A stretch of 37,715 nucleotides of DNA from an uncultured Saprospiraceae bacterium (lineage in GTDB: Bacteria; Bacteroidota; Bacteroidia; Chitinophagales; Saprospiraceae): positions 1 through 37,715 of the forward strand of contig CALDTJ010000633.1 of assembly GCA_937924145.1 (NCBI GenBank), written 5' to 3'. Position numbers and translations under genes: made by a program. Below the pieces are notes generated by a model, which saw only the letters and a list, made by a program, of their open reading frames with translations, was not told where the DNA came from and did no database searches. Shown here piece by piece: positions 25,838 to 35,973 of this stretch (position 1 is its first letter; each line of letters starts with the position of its first letter).

Positions 25838-26239
25838 CTAAATTCTAGAATTCAATAATTCATTTGTTTTAATCTTATCCTTTGCCAAATAGGCATCAGG
25901 GTAATAAATTTTTAGACTATTCAACATTCTTGTTGCGTCTAATTTGGTAGCAAACGCACCTGCTCGTAAACGATACCAAGGACTAGCATGCACCCAATCA
26001 ATAGGAATATTAGGATAACGGTTGATAAAAGTGCCTCTTGCTCCTTCTAATTTAGCTCTGTCCGTTGTAGCGAATAACTGAATACGCCAGCCGTCAATTG
26101 ATTGAGTCGCACGATTCAATTCAATATGTTTCTCTACCAATTGAGTGATACCTGGTGTTTCATTAACTATAACATTTTGTCCAATGACAAAAGAGGTAAT
26201 AGTCAACATAGCAACTAAAGTGAAAACTATTTTTTTCAT
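25838..26239 (-). CDS. Small exported SPOR-domain protein
   Basis: 133 residues with a signal peptide (MKKIVFTLVAMLTITSFVIG|Q). Residues 45-120 form a SPOR domain: GWRIQLFATTDRAKLEGARGTFINRYP, then WYRLRAGAFATKLDATRMLNSLKIYYPDAYLAK. SPOR domains bind glycan strands lacking stem peptides, usually at sites of wall remodelling. The placement 21 bases before rodA fits a role in cell-wall growth. Confidence 0.88.
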   Translation of the reverse strand: MKKIVFTLVAMLTITSFVIGQNVIVNETPGITQLVEKHIELNRATQSIDGWRIQLFATTDRAKLEGARGTFINRYPNIPIDWVHASPWYRLRAGAFATKLDATRMLNSLKIYYPDAYLAKDKIKTNELLNSRI

Positions 26240-26283
26240 TTATTATATATTCTTGTTCTTTTCTGAAATACGTGAATTACTCC

Positions 26284-26314
26284 CAAAGTTAAGCACAAAG
26301 GGATTAGGGAGAAA
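26284..26314 (-). promoter_or_regulatory. Probable promoter of the SPOR-rodA operon
   Basis: On the - strand, TTTC (26314-26311), 19 bases, TAACTTTG (26291-26284), giving a leader of about 38 bases to the ATG at 26239. Confidence 0.55.
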
Positions 26315-26389
26315 TAAAATCGAGTTTTTATTTTCGCAAGGAAGGTTACAAGTCAGTAATTAGAGGAAAAAACGGGTATTTACTAGACC

Positions 26390-26464
26390 TTATTCTAAAT
26401 AAGCAATAGCTGACAGTCCTTCGAGGGGCTGTCAGCTATTGCCTTACGAAAAATTTTAGAATAA
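26390..26464. repeat. 75-bp hairpin element between deoC and the SPOR gene
   Basis: GCAATAGCTGACAGTCC (26403-26419) and GGGCTGTCAGCTATTGC (26426-26442) pair over 17 bp with one wobble. Outer arms TTATTCTAAAT (26390-26400) and ATTTTAGAATAA (26453-26464) extend it. It lies about 57 bases after the deoC stop and may end that transcript, but no T run follows the stem on the - strand. Confidence 0.7.
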
Positions 26465-26520
26465 ACACTACTGGATTTTGGAAACTGTTTAAAAAATCGA
26501 AAAAAAATTGTTCCTACTTT

Positions 26521-27195
26521 TTAACTCATAGAAACGATTCTAACACCAGATGAAGTACCTATTCGGTCAGCACCTGCTTTAATCATCGCTAAGGCATCAG
26601 CTTTAGTACGAATACCACCTGAGGCTTTTACTTTTATTGAAGGCGGCAATATTGATTTTAAATGACTTATATCTTCTGGAGTTGTAATAGTATTATTAAA
26701 ACCTGTAGATGTTTTCACAAAATCTACTCCTGATTTGATAGCTAATTCACATACTTTCAAAATCTCATCTTCTTCTAAAAGGCCCATTTCAATAATCAAT
26801 TTCACCTTTTTACCTCTCAAATGGCTAATCATTGTTGTGCTTTCAATATCATTACTCACTGCATTCCAATCATTATTCTTAATCGCTGCTACATTAACCA
26901 CTACATCTAACTCATCTGCACCATCATTACAAGCTCGCTTAATTTCTTCAACCTTTGCCCCTGTTGTACTATATCCCAAAGGAAACCCAACAACAGAACA
27001 AATCTTCACACTAGAATCTCCCAGTATTTTTTTTGCTTGAAAAATATAATAAGGAGGAATACAGACAGACTTAAATCCATGTTGCAATGCCTCTGAACAG
27101 AGTACCTTAACATCAGCCGTAGAGCAATCTGCTTTAAGGTAGGTATGATCTATGATTGTAGCAATATCAACTTGAGTAGAGGTTGGAGATATCAT
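26521..27195 (-). CDS. deoC: Deoxyribose-phosphate aldolase
   Basis: About 224 residues from the ATG at 27195; the ORF track adds 14 residues (start 27237) that are not typical of the family. It is a TIM barrel with IDHTYLKADCST near the start, the proton-relay Asp in DGADELDVVVNVAAIK, the Schiff-base Lys in DFVKTSTGF and the second Lys in IKVKASGGIRT. It splits 2-deoxyribose-5-phosphate into glyceraldehyde-3-phosphate and acetaldehyde during deoxynucleoside breakdown. No other nucleoside catabolic gene is nearby. Confidence 0.96.
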   Translation of the reverse strand: MISPTSTQVDIATIIDHTYLKADCSTADVKVLCSEALQHGFKSVCIPPYYIFQAKKILGDSSVKICSVVGFPLGYSTTGAKVEEIKRACNDGADELDVVVNVAAIKNNDWNAVSNDIESTTMISHLRGKKVKLIIEMGLLEEDEILKVCELAIKSGVDFVKTSTGFNNTITTPEDISHLKSILPPSIKVKASGGIRTKADALAMIKAGADRIGTSSGVRIVSMS

Positions 27196-27450
27196 GTACT
27201 GATTCGTTTTAGTGAAAATAGTTTCTTGAATCAGCAAGATATTAAAGATTACATTTATTTAGAAACAAATTGATATAAATTTTTTAAATATATAAGAGTG
27301 TATGTCTACAATAAGCACAATATCACTAATTTTCTACCTAAACACCAAGTTTTTCACCGTCTGAGCTATCAGCCTGTCAGCAATAAATACCTTTAGAGTT
27401 AATGCTAATAGACTCAGTAAATTATTTTTATAAAATCGTTTTGTAACAAA

Positions 27451-28296
27451 TTAGGCGTCAGTTTCTACGTACTCTTCTACATGTTGCTTAAATAAATCCA
27501 TTAACTGTTTAGTCGTTTCGCCTATAATTCCTTGATTGATTCGCCAAAAATCTACTTGACGGACAGGCATTACTCCCTTAGTAGAACTAGTCATAAATGC
27601 TTCTTTAGCTGCCATCGTTTCCTTGATTGATAAAGGGCGAATCTCTACATTAAAATGTTTTTGTGCTACTTCTAAAACATGTTTCCGAGTAATTCCCTCT
27701 AAAGCATCTTTATCTGGAGTTATAATCGTTCCTTCATCATTGACAATAAAAAAATTAGAGCGGGCAGATTCAGAAATAAATTCACCATCATGATATAACA
27801 CATCAAAAGCCTCTGCCTCTTCTATTTCTTTTCGAATAGTAATAGGTACTAAATAATTGGTCGTCTTAGTATAAGGTGTTTCTCTGGTGTACTGATAAGC
27901 CATCAATTTCACCCCTTTTGTAAAAACACTTTCTGGATAGGTTGTTAATTTACTAGCAATCATCACAAAATTTGGTTCAACAGGATACCAGCCATCCAAA
28001 GAATAACCTCCTGTCAACACAATTTTAATACCTCCAAACTCCATTTTATTGACTTTCGCCAATTCAACTATTTTGTTGACCATTTCCTCATTTGAATAAG
28101 GAACCTCTAAGCCTAAAATACTAGCAGATTTTTGTAATCGAGTTAAATGGTCTTCAATAAAAACAGGTTTACCTTTATAAATTCTAAAAAAATCGAATAC
28201 ACTATACCCTCTCAAAAATCCCAAATCTCTGACATTAATAACCGCTTTTTCAATCGGCACAATTTCACCGTTAACATTATAATATTTAATCTCCAT
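27451..28296 (-). CDS. Class-IV PLP aminotransferase (branched-chain / D-amino acid type)
   Basis: About 281 residues from the ATG at 28296 (MEIKYYNVNGEIVPIEKAVI). The ORF track start at 28341 adds 15 lysine-rich residues that cover the promoter region and is not favoured. Family IV marks: LGFLRGYSVFDFFRIYKGKPVFIEDHLTRL, the probable PLP Lys in ETPYTKTTNYL, ESARSNFFIVND and EGITRKHVLEVA. The family includes branched-chain and D-amino acid aminotransferases and aminodeoxychorismate lyase. The ESARSNFF block does not settle the substrate, so no symbol is given. Confidence 0.88.
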   Translation of the reverse strand: MEIKYYNVNGEIVPIEKAVINVRDLGFLRGYSVFDFFRIYKGKPVFIEDHLTRLQKSASILGLEVPYSNEEMVNKIVELAKVNKMEFGGIKIVLTGGYSLDGWYPVEPNFVMIASKLTTYPESVFTKGVKLMAYQYTRETPYTKTTNYLVPITIRKEIEEAEAFDVLYHDGEFISESARSNFFIVNDEGTIITPDKDALEGITRKHVLEVAQKHFNVEIRPLSIKETMAAKEAFMTSSTKGVMPVRQVDFWRINQGIIGETTKQLMDLFKQHVEEYVETDA

Positions 28297-28338
28297 TGTT
28301 TTAAGCTTACTGTTTTTATAGTCATTTTTAAAACAAAA

Positions 28339-28346
28339 CAAAGGTA
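28339..28346 (-). promoter_or_regulatory. -7 element of the aminotransferase promoter
   Basis: TACCTTTG on the - strand fits TAnnTTTG and is placed for a leader of about 37 bases. No good -33 element is seen. It supports the shorter protein start. Confidence 0.45.
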
Positions 28347-28486
28347 AGTAAATTCATTCTTTTATAGCTTTTTGGAAACAAAATAATTCAGTTGGTAAAC
28401 TAGAAGATAACCGACCATTTCTAGCAAAACCTTTTGAAATCTTATCTTTTGGAAGTTTTTACCTTTTTAGCAACCTATTTAAAGCG

Positions 28487-28494
28487 TAACTTTG
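28487..28494 (+). promoter_or_regulatory. -7 element of the prfC promoter
   Basis: TAACTTTG fits TAnnTTTG. The -33 position carries TTTT rather than TTTG. The ATG lies 65 bases downstream. Confidence 0.45.
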
Positions 28495-28558
28495 CGGCTT
28501 AATTAGAAAATTAACAGAGTATAAGCAACTCTAATAATTTTCAACAATCTAAATTTCA

Positions 28559-30136
28559 ATGGGATTCAAAGAAGAACTAGGCCGTAGAAAGACCTTTGGT
28601 ATTATTTCTCACCCCGATGCGGGAAAGACAACTTTGACAGAGAAGTTGCTTTTATTCGGTGGTGCGATACAGACAGCGGGAGCCGTCAAATCTAATAAGA
28701 TAAAGAAAAGTGCGACTTCGGATTTTATGGATATTGAGCGGCAAAGAGGTATCTCTGTCGCTACTTCTGTAATGGCGTTTGATTATCGTGGTAAAAAAAT
28801 CAATATTTTAGATACGCCAGGTCACCAAGATTTCCAAGAGGATACTTTTAGAACTCTGACTGCGGTGGATAGTGTAATTGTGGTAATTGACGTGGCAAAG
28901 GGTGTGGAGACACAAACGGAGAAATTGGTTAAGGTTTGTCGAATGAGAGATACGCCCATCATCGTCTTTATCAACAAAATGGATAGAGAAGGAAAAGATG
29001 GCTTTGATTTATTAGATGAATTGGAAACGAAGTTAGGTTTATTGGTTCGTCCATTGAGTTGGCCTGTGGGAATGGGACGAGATTTTCAAGGTGTTTATAA
29101 TCTGTATGAGCGAAAATTAGTCCTCTTTAATCCTCACGGCAAACAAACAGGTGACGTTTTCGAGATCAATGATTTAGATAGCACTGAATTGGATGAACGA
29201 GTTGGGGAAAAAGCAGCAAATACGTTGAGAGAGGAAATCACAATGATTGATGAAATTTATCCTGACTTTGAAAAAGAAGATTACTTAGAAGGCCTATTAT
29301 CTCCAGTATTTTTTGGTAGTGCTATCAACAATTTTGGTGTAAAAGAATTGCTGGATTGTTTTGTGGATATTGCACCAACTCCTTTACCACGTATTACCGA
29401 AGAACGAAAAGTGTTACCAAACGAAGATAAATTCTCTGGTTTTGTCTTTAAGATTCATGCAAATATGGATCCTAAACACCGTGATAGAATTGCCTTTTTG
29501 AGAATCTGCTCAGGAACTTTTGAAAGAAACACGAACTACTTCCACGTGCGACAGGAACGAAAAATGAAATTTTCGAACCCAACTAGTTTCATGGCTGCGA
29601 AAAAATCTATTGTAGAACAAGCTTATCCTGGTGATGTAATTGGTTTGTATGATTCGGGTAATTTTAAGATTGGAGATTCTTTGACCGAGGGGGAAGAGTT
29701 AAATTTCAAAGGAATTCCGAGTTTTTCCCCTGAGCAATTCCGTTATGTGGTCAACAAAGACCCACTAAAATCTAAACAGTTAGCTAAAGGATTGACCCAA
29801 TTAATGGATGAAGGAGTGGCTCAATTATTCTATCGAGAATTTAATAATCGAAAAATCATTGGTACTGTTGGAGCACTACAATTCGATGTCATTCAATATC
29901 GTCTAAAACACGAATACGGAGCATCTTGTGCTTACGAACCCGTCAATTTACACAAAGCCTGCTGGATAGAATGTAAGGATGAAGTAAAACTAAAAGAATT
30001 TTTGAGTCGTCGAAAACGAGATATGGCAACTGATAAAGATGGCAATCACGTCTTTTTAGCGGAATCCGCTTGGACTTTAAATATGGCGCAGGAGAATTTT
30101 CCTGATGTGAAATTTCACTTTACTAGTGAGTTTTAG
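28559..30136 (+). CDS. prfC: Peptide chain release factor 3
   Basis: 525 residues, the usual length. GTPase motifs are G1 [15 protein letters not shown], switch I region [21 protein letters not shown]3 [16 protein letters not shown] and G4 [11 protein letters not shown]. The RF3-specific parts follow: [37 protein letters not shown] and the C-terminal [29 protein letters not shown]. It is a translational GTPase that recycles release factors 1 and 2 from the ribosome. It is convergent with the Uma2-type gene, with only 5 bases between the stops. Confidence 0.97.
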   Translation: MGFKEELGRRKTFGIISHPDAGKTTLTEKLLLFGGAIQTAGAVKSNKIKKSATSDFMDIERQRGISVATSVMAFDYRGKKINILDTPGHQDFQEDTFRTLTAVDSVIVVIDVAKGVETQTEKLVKVCRMRDTPIIVFINKMDREGKDGFDLLDELETKLGLLVRPLSWPVGMGRDFQGVYNLYERKLVLFNPHGKQTGDVFEINDLDSTELDERVGEKAANTLREEITMIDEIYPDFEKEDYLEGLLSPVFFGSAINNFGVKELLDCFVDIAPTPLPRITEERKVLPNEDKFSGFVFKIHANMDPKHRDRIAFLRICSGTFERNTNYFHVRQERKMKFSNPTSFMAAKKSIVEQAYPGDVIGLYDSGNFKIGDSLTEGEELNFKGIPSFSPEQFRYVVNKDPLKSKQLAKGLTQLMDEGVAQLFYREFNNRKIIGTVGALQFDVIQYRLKHEYGASCAYEPVNLHKACWIECKDEVKLKEFLSRRKRDMATDKDGNHVFLAESAWTLNMAQENFPDVKFHFTSEF

Positions 30137-30141
30137 GAATA

Positions 30142-30723
30142 CTACTCAGTAATTTCATCAATGAGGTAATAAATATCTTTTAAAGCTATTTCTACATCTA
30201 GTGAATATAATTTTATAGAAGAATCTAGTCCTCTAGCATTTGAAATTCGCCAAATGTTATCCGCCTCTTTATACCAAGATTCTACCTTCGCCTCATATTG
30301 GTCAATCAAGACATATTCTTTGAACGAAGGTAAAGAACGATATTCTGTAAATTTACTTCCTTTATCATAATCTTTAGTTGATTTAGATAAAACTTCGACT
30401 ATCAATAATGGATTCGTAATTACATCTTTTCTTTTTTTATAAAAATCTGCTTTGTCACATATAACTGCAATGTCAGGATAGACACCTTTATTATATTCTT
30501 CAATTCTAATCTTTATTTCGCTATTATTGACTCTACATTTTTTATCTTTTTTTCTTAACTCATTTGATATAGCATTACCCGCATTTTGAGAAATGGTACT
30601 ATGATCTAAGGTACCACCAGCCATGGCATAAATTTTACCATTTTCATATTCACTTTTAAAGTCTGCCTTGTCTTCCAAGGCTAGATACTCTTCAAAAGTG
30701 TAATATTTTTCCTTCTTGTTCAT
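30142..30723 (-). CDS. Uma2-family (DUF820) PD-(D/E)xK-type putative endonuclease
   Basis: 193 residues from the ATG at 30723 (MNKKEKYYTFEEYLALEDKAD). The ORF track start at 30825 would run into a palindromic repeat element, so the shorter start is chosen. Family features: FKSEYENGKIYAMAGGTLDHSTISQNAGNAI, VYPDIAVICDK carrying the catalytic Asp, NPLLIVEVLSKSTKDYDKGSKFTEYRSLPSFKEYVLID with the Glu and Lys. The family is widespread, often many copies per genome, and its role is uncertain; links to restriction or toxin activity are speculative. The neighbouring CACAAAG palindrome suggests it arrived or moves as a mobile cassette. Confidence 0.85.
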   Translation of the reverse strand: MNKKEKYYTFEEYLALEDKADFKSEYENGKIYAMAGGTLDHSTISQNAGNAISNELRKKDKKCRVNNSEIKIRIEEYNKGVYPDIAVICDKADFYKKRKDVITNPLLIVEVLSKSTKDYDKGSKFTEYRSLPSFKEYVLIDQYEAKVESWYKEADNIWRISNARGLDSSIKLYSLDVEIALKDIYYLIDEITE

Positions 30724-30798
30724 TCCAAGATACTTTTGTTTTTCAAAAGATTCGAGTGTGTCAATTGGGGTAAAACATATTATACTCATTACCCTTAT

Positions 30799-30896
30799 TT
30801 TAAACCACAAAGAGACAAAGCACACAAAGGAAATTCACAAAGTGAATTTTATCTTTGTGGAAAGCTTTTGTGGCCTTTGTTTCTTTGTGGTTTAAA
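30799..30896. repeat. 98-bp CACAAAG-type palindrome upstream of the Uma2 gene
   Basis: TTTAAACCACAAAGAGACAAAG (30799-30820) pairs with CTTTGTTTCTTTGTGGTTTAAA (30875-30896) over 22 positions with one wobble. An inner hairpin AAATTCAC-AAA-GTGAATTT follows, with further CACAAAG/CTTTGTG pairing. Related CTTTGTG/CACAAAG elements are widespread in bacterial genomes beside small accessory genes, to my recollection. Confidence 0.75.
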
Positions 30897-30943
30897 GAAA
30901 AATCATAACAGGAAATAATTAGACTAGTTCATTTTGAAATTCC

Positions 30944-32461
30944 TTATAGTCTCTCCGTCAACACTGCAATATAAGTCTTCACCCCATCCACATAATTACC
31001 CAAACGAATATTTTCGTTAGGACTATGCTGATTATTATCTCGGTTTACGATTGGAACAGTAACCGCAGGAATGCCTAAAGTTGTAACAAAAGGCGCAATA
31101 GGAATCGACCCACCACTATTTCTAATTTTAATCGGCGTTTGACCAAAAGCCCTTGTCAGTGCTTTGTCCAACCAAATACCAACTGTAGAATCAAAATCCG
31201 TTCGGTAAGCCAAATAGGAGGTTTCTGTTCGCATAAAAGCGATGCGGTTGTACTTCATTCGTTCTTCCTCAGTCGGTTCTTTATCAACTACATAATAACC
31301 TTGGGCTTGAATGTGACTACGAATTAATCCTAACAACCAATCAGGGTCACTTTCCATCACTAAACGGACATCTATTTCAGCAGTCGCCGTAGCGGGCACA
31401 ATCGTTCGAGAACGAATACCTACCCAGCCAGATCGCATTCCTCTTACATTCAAAGACGGGTATTGAATCGCCTCTTGGTAGTTATTTCCTACTTTATCGG
31501 GGGCAGCGATACCAATACTTTTTTGGATGACCTTTTCATCATCGGGAACTTTAGCCAAAATAGCTTTCGTTTCTTCATCCAAATGAATACCGTCATAAAA
31601 ACCAGGAATCGTTACTCGTCCATCCCCATCTTTCATAGAGGCAATTAACTGTGCTAAACGAATCGCTGGATTAGGGGCATAATTCCCATAATGTCCACTG
31701 TGCTGTGGGACTCTAGGGCCGAATACTGTCAAAGTAATTTCTGCAATACCTCTTGCCCCAAAAGTCAAAGTAGGTTGATTAGAAATATGCCGAGGTCCAT
31801 CAAAAATAATCAACATATCTGCCGCTAATTCTCCACTATATTTATCAACTGCTTTTGGCAATTCTGGTGAACCTAACTCCTCCTCAAAATCCATGATGAC
31901 TTTGATATTAAAATTGGGTTGTGCAATCCCTTTAGTAGCGTCTAAGGCTGCCAAAAATCCATTCGCAGCACCTTTAGAGTCAGCAGTAGAACGAGCAAAT
32001 ATTCTTAATTCTTTGTCATAATTGGTGTGGATATTTTTCCAATCAATCTCTTCCCAATCACCATTAGCTTTCTTTTGTTTTAAGGCAGGTTTCCAAGGGC
32101 TTTCTTGATCCCATTTAGTCTTATCTACTGGTTGTCCATCAATTTGTAAATAGATTAAAACCGTTTTGGTAGCACCTGCTTTTTTACGTTCTGCTAAAAG
32201 TAACGGAACTGTTGGCGTTTCTAATCGGTTAGTCGAAAAACCTCTTTGCTGAAATTCTTTTTCGCACCATTGAATATTTCTTTCAATCTCTTTGGGATAA
32301 TGCGCATCGTTTGGAATGGATAATAATTCGTAGAGGCGGTCGAAGGATTCGGTGGCGTATTTATGGGCTAAGTCGTCTAGGGCTTTGCCTTTTATTTGAG
32401 CGGAGGTCGTTGAATTGAAAAGGAAAAGGAAACTTAGGAGGGCAACTAATTTGAAATTCAT
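30944..32461 (-). CDS. Exported M20-type metallohydrolase with an altered first metal ligand
   Basis: 505 residues with a signal peptide (MNFKLVALLSFLFLFNSTTSA|Q). M20 dipeptidase-like layout: IYLQIDGQPVDKTKW (105-117), RSTADSKGAANG with the bridging Asp161, MDFEEELGSPEL with the Glu pair 194-195, IIFDGPRH with Asp221, and NNQHSPNENIR with His479. The dimerisation lid lies between. The usual HxD metal pair reads Gln106-Ile-Asp108 here, so one zinc ligand is Gln. The rest of the site is intact, so the protein may bind one metal or act on an altered substrate. Carboxypeptidase or dipeptidase function is family inference. It is divergent from the VOC gene with 40 bases between starts. Confidence 0.85.
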   Translation of the reverse strand: MNFKLVALLSFLFLFNSTTSAQIKGKALDDLAHKYATESFDRLYELLSIPNDAHYPKEIERNIQWCEKEFQQRGFSTNRLETPTVPLLLAERKKAGATKTVLIYLQIDGQPVDKTKWDQESPWKPALKQKKANGDWEEIDWKNIHTNYDKELRIFARSTADSKGAANGFLAALDATKGIAQPNFNIKVIMDFEEELGSPELPKAVDKYSGELAADMLIIFDGPRHISNQPTLTFGARGIAEITLTVFGPRVPQHSGHYGNYAPNPAIRLAQLIASMKDGDGRVTIPGFYDGIHLDEETKAILAKVPDDEKVIQKSIGIAAPDKVGNNYQEAIQYPSLNVRGMRSGWVGIRSRTIVPATATAEIDVRLVMESDPDWLLGLIRSHIQAQGYYVVDKEPTEEERMKYNRIAFMRTETSYLAYRTDFDSTVGIWLDKALTRAFGQTPIKIRNSGGSIPIAPFVTTLGIPAVTVPIVNRDNNQHSPNENIRLGNYVDGVKTYIAVLTERL

Positions 32462-32501
32462 AGTATCGTTCTTTTTTTCAAAAAAATAATATTACAAAGA
32501 A

Positions 32502-32858
32502 ATGTTGACACCACAAATTAATTTATTGGTCATTCGGACAAACCAACTTAAAGCACTAGCTGAATTTTATGAATTGTTAGATATGAAATTTGATTATCAT
32601 CGACATGGTAATGGTCCCTATCATTATGCTGCTGAAATGAATGGTTTTACTTTTGAAATTTATCCTTTATTAAAAAGTCAGATGGAGGTTGATAAATCAA
32701 TACGGCTAGGATTTATAGTTGATAATCTAGAAAAAGTAATAGCGAAGTTAGAAAAGCATAATATTAAAATAATAAAAGCTCCATCCAAAACTGAGTGGGG
32801 CTTTCAAGCTATTATTAAAGATATAGATGGTCGGAAAATTGAATTAACTCAGCGTTAG
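32502..32858 (+). CDS. VOC-family (glyoxalase/bleomycin-resistance fold) protein
   Basis: 118 residues, a single VOC unit: INLLVIRTNQLKALAEFYELLDMKFDYHRHGNGPYHYAAEMNGFTFEIYPL, then IRLGFIVDNLEKVIAKLEKHNIKIIKAPSKTEWGFQAIIKDIDGRKIELTQR. The beta-alpha-beta-beta-beta pattern and the final Glu in the KIELTQ strand (a usual metal ligand) are present. Family members bind a metal and act on small electrophiles or bind drugs; the substrate is unknown. The 3' end, together with the hairpin element after it, is repeated 692 bases downstream. Confidence 0.88.
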   Translation: MLTPQINLLVIRTNQLKALAEFYELLDMKFDYHRHGNGPYHYAAEMNGFTFEIYPLLKSQMEVDKSIRLGFIVDNLEKVIAKLEKHNIKIIKAPSKTEWGFQAIIKDIDGRKIELTQR

Positions 32859-33007
32859 TGTAGAGTCGAAAATATAATGGGTTACCGATATTCCTAGTCT
32901 CCAGACTAGGAATCCATATTAAAGTCGTCTCCTGACGACATACAACGTACGCTGGTCTGGAGACCAGCAGATATTGATTTCAAGTCTGGAGACTTGAAAT
33001 ATCGGGG
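32679..33007 (+). repeat. Direct repeat copy 1 (329 bp): VOC gene 3' end plus hairpin element
   Basis: It matches 33371-33699 with about eight substitutions, at a constant offset of 692 bases. The substitutions lie mostly in the coding part and at the edge of the non-coding part; the 121-bp hairpin element has none. Confidence 0.92.
32885..33005. repeat. 121-bp multi-hairpin element, copy 1
   Basis: Outer arms CCGATATT (32885-32892) and AATATCGG (32998-33005) enclose four hairpins: ATTCCTAGTCT-CC-AGACTAGGAAT (32890-32913), GTCGTC-TCCT-GACGAC (32924-32939), GCTGGTCT-GG-AGACCAGC (32951-32968) and TTTCAAGTCT-GG-AGACTTGAAA (32978-32999). All four share a GTC/GAC core, three of them as GTCT-CC/GG-AGAC. 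Confidence 0.9.
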
Positions 33008-33036
33008 ATCAATAAGAAATTTCAACATAAAGCAAA

Positions 33037-33273
33037 TTAACTAGCTAAAGGTAAGACAGTTTGCGCATTTGCAATCCTAGCAGCATACCAAAGACATGCC
33101 CAAATATCCTCTTTTTCAATATATGGATAATCTTCTAAAATTTCCTTTATATTCATTCCACCAGCCATTAATTCCAACATTTGAGCAACGGTGAAACGCA
33201 TATTCCGAATGGTGGGTTTGCCTTTACAAACCTTTGAATTAAGAGTTATTCGAGACAATAATTTTTCATTCAT
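33037..33273 (-). CDS. DUF433-family protein (VapB-like antitoxin type), orphan
   Basis: 78 residues from the ATG at 33273; the ORF track's earlier start is a TTG. The sequence LLSRITLNSKVCKGKPTIRNMRFTVAQMLELMAGGMNIKEILEDYPYIEKEDIWACLWYAAR is a clear DUF433 domain with its winged-helix-like core (GKPTIR..R.TV..ML...A.G.....IL.DYP.L...DI.A.L.YAA). The family is commonly the antitoxin partner of a PIN-like DUF5615 toxin encoded right after it. Here the next thing downstream is the hairpin element and the convergent VOC gene, so no toxin is present. The gene lies between two direct repeat copies. Confidence 0.88.
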   Translation of the reverse strand: MNEKLLSRITLNSKVCKGKPTIRNMRFTVAQMLELMAGGMNIKEILEDYPYIEKEDIWACLWYAARIANAQTVLPLAS

Positions 33274-33370
33274 AAATGGCAATTTTTTCTATTCAACAAT
33301 AAGAAATCTTTTCCAGTTTCATAAAAATAATTAAAAATAACCAAAGAGTTTGTACTAAGCTAAAAAAGCT

Positions 33371-33550
33371 CAGATGGAGGTCGATAAATCAATACGGCTA
33401 GGATTTATAGTTGATAATCTAGAAAAAGTAATAGCTAAGTTAGAAAAGCAAAATATTAAAATAGTAAAAGCTCCATCCAAAACTGAATGGGGCTTTCAAG
33501 CCATTATTAAAGATATAGATGGTCGGAAAATCGAATTAACTCAGCGTTAG
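33371..33550 (+). pseudogene. Truncated copy of the VOC gene (C-terminal half only)
   Basis: The last 59 codons of a VOC gene, QMEVDKSIRLGFIVDNLE...GRKIELTQR, ending at the TAG 33548-33550. The N-terminal half is missing. Compared with the intact gene, most of about seven coding differences are silent; the exceptions are His to Gln and Ile to Val. That pattern suggests it diverged while still under selection and was truncated later. A Met codon at 33374 could start a 58-residue peptide, but half a VOC fold is unlikely to function. Confidence 0.75.
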
Positions 33551-33576
33551 TGTAGAGTCGAAAATATAATAGGTTA

Positions 33577-33697
33577 CCGATATTCCTAGTCTCCAGACTA
33601 GGAATCCATATTAAAGTCGTCTCCTGACGACATACAACGTACGCTGGTCTGGAGACCAGCAGATATTGATTTCAAGTCTGGAGACTTGAAATATCGG
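33577..33697. repeat. 121-bp multi-hairpin element, copy 2
   Basis: Identical in all 121 positions to the element at 32885-33005, with outer arms CCGATATT (33577-33584) and AATATCGG (33690-33697). Confidence 0.9.
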
Positions 33698-33794
33698 GGG
33701 TTCCATAAGAATAAAAAAAAAAAAACAAACAGTAAGTTTATATTAAAACAAAATAAAAAATATTGTTGTAGGAAAATATTAGAGTTATACATTG

Positions 33795-33844
33795 TAAAAG
33801 CTCACCCAAACCAAAAGATTCAAATGAGCTTTTAAAGTATTTTT
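33795..33844 (-). terminator. Terminator after fadH
   Basis: TAAAAGCTCA (33795-33804) and TGAGCTTTTA (33835-33844) form a perfect 10-bp stem with a 30-base loop, 13 bases beyond the stop of the oxidoreductase gene on the - strand. Confidence 0.6.
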
Positions 33845-33857
33845 AGGTATATGATTA

Positions 33858-35900
<2,043 letters not shown>

Positions 35901-35973
35901 TTAATGTTGAATATTAAATGAAAGAAGATTGAATGCACATAAAATACAATCATTCAATTTTACAATCACACAA

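Larger units (their letters stand above)
33371..33699 (+). repeat. Direct repeat copy 2 (329 bp)
   Basis: Second copy of 32679-33007. It begins abruptly after the unrelated sequence that follows the DUF433 gene. Confidence 0.92.

Noticed and set aside
32885-33697. Possible CRISPR array from repeated hairpins
   Set aside because: The four hairpins differ in flank and length, spacers are irregular, and no cas genes are present.
33598-33792. 64-residue - strand ORF
   Set aside because: It is made of the hairpin element and a poly-A/T tract, with low-complexity Phe/Leu content.
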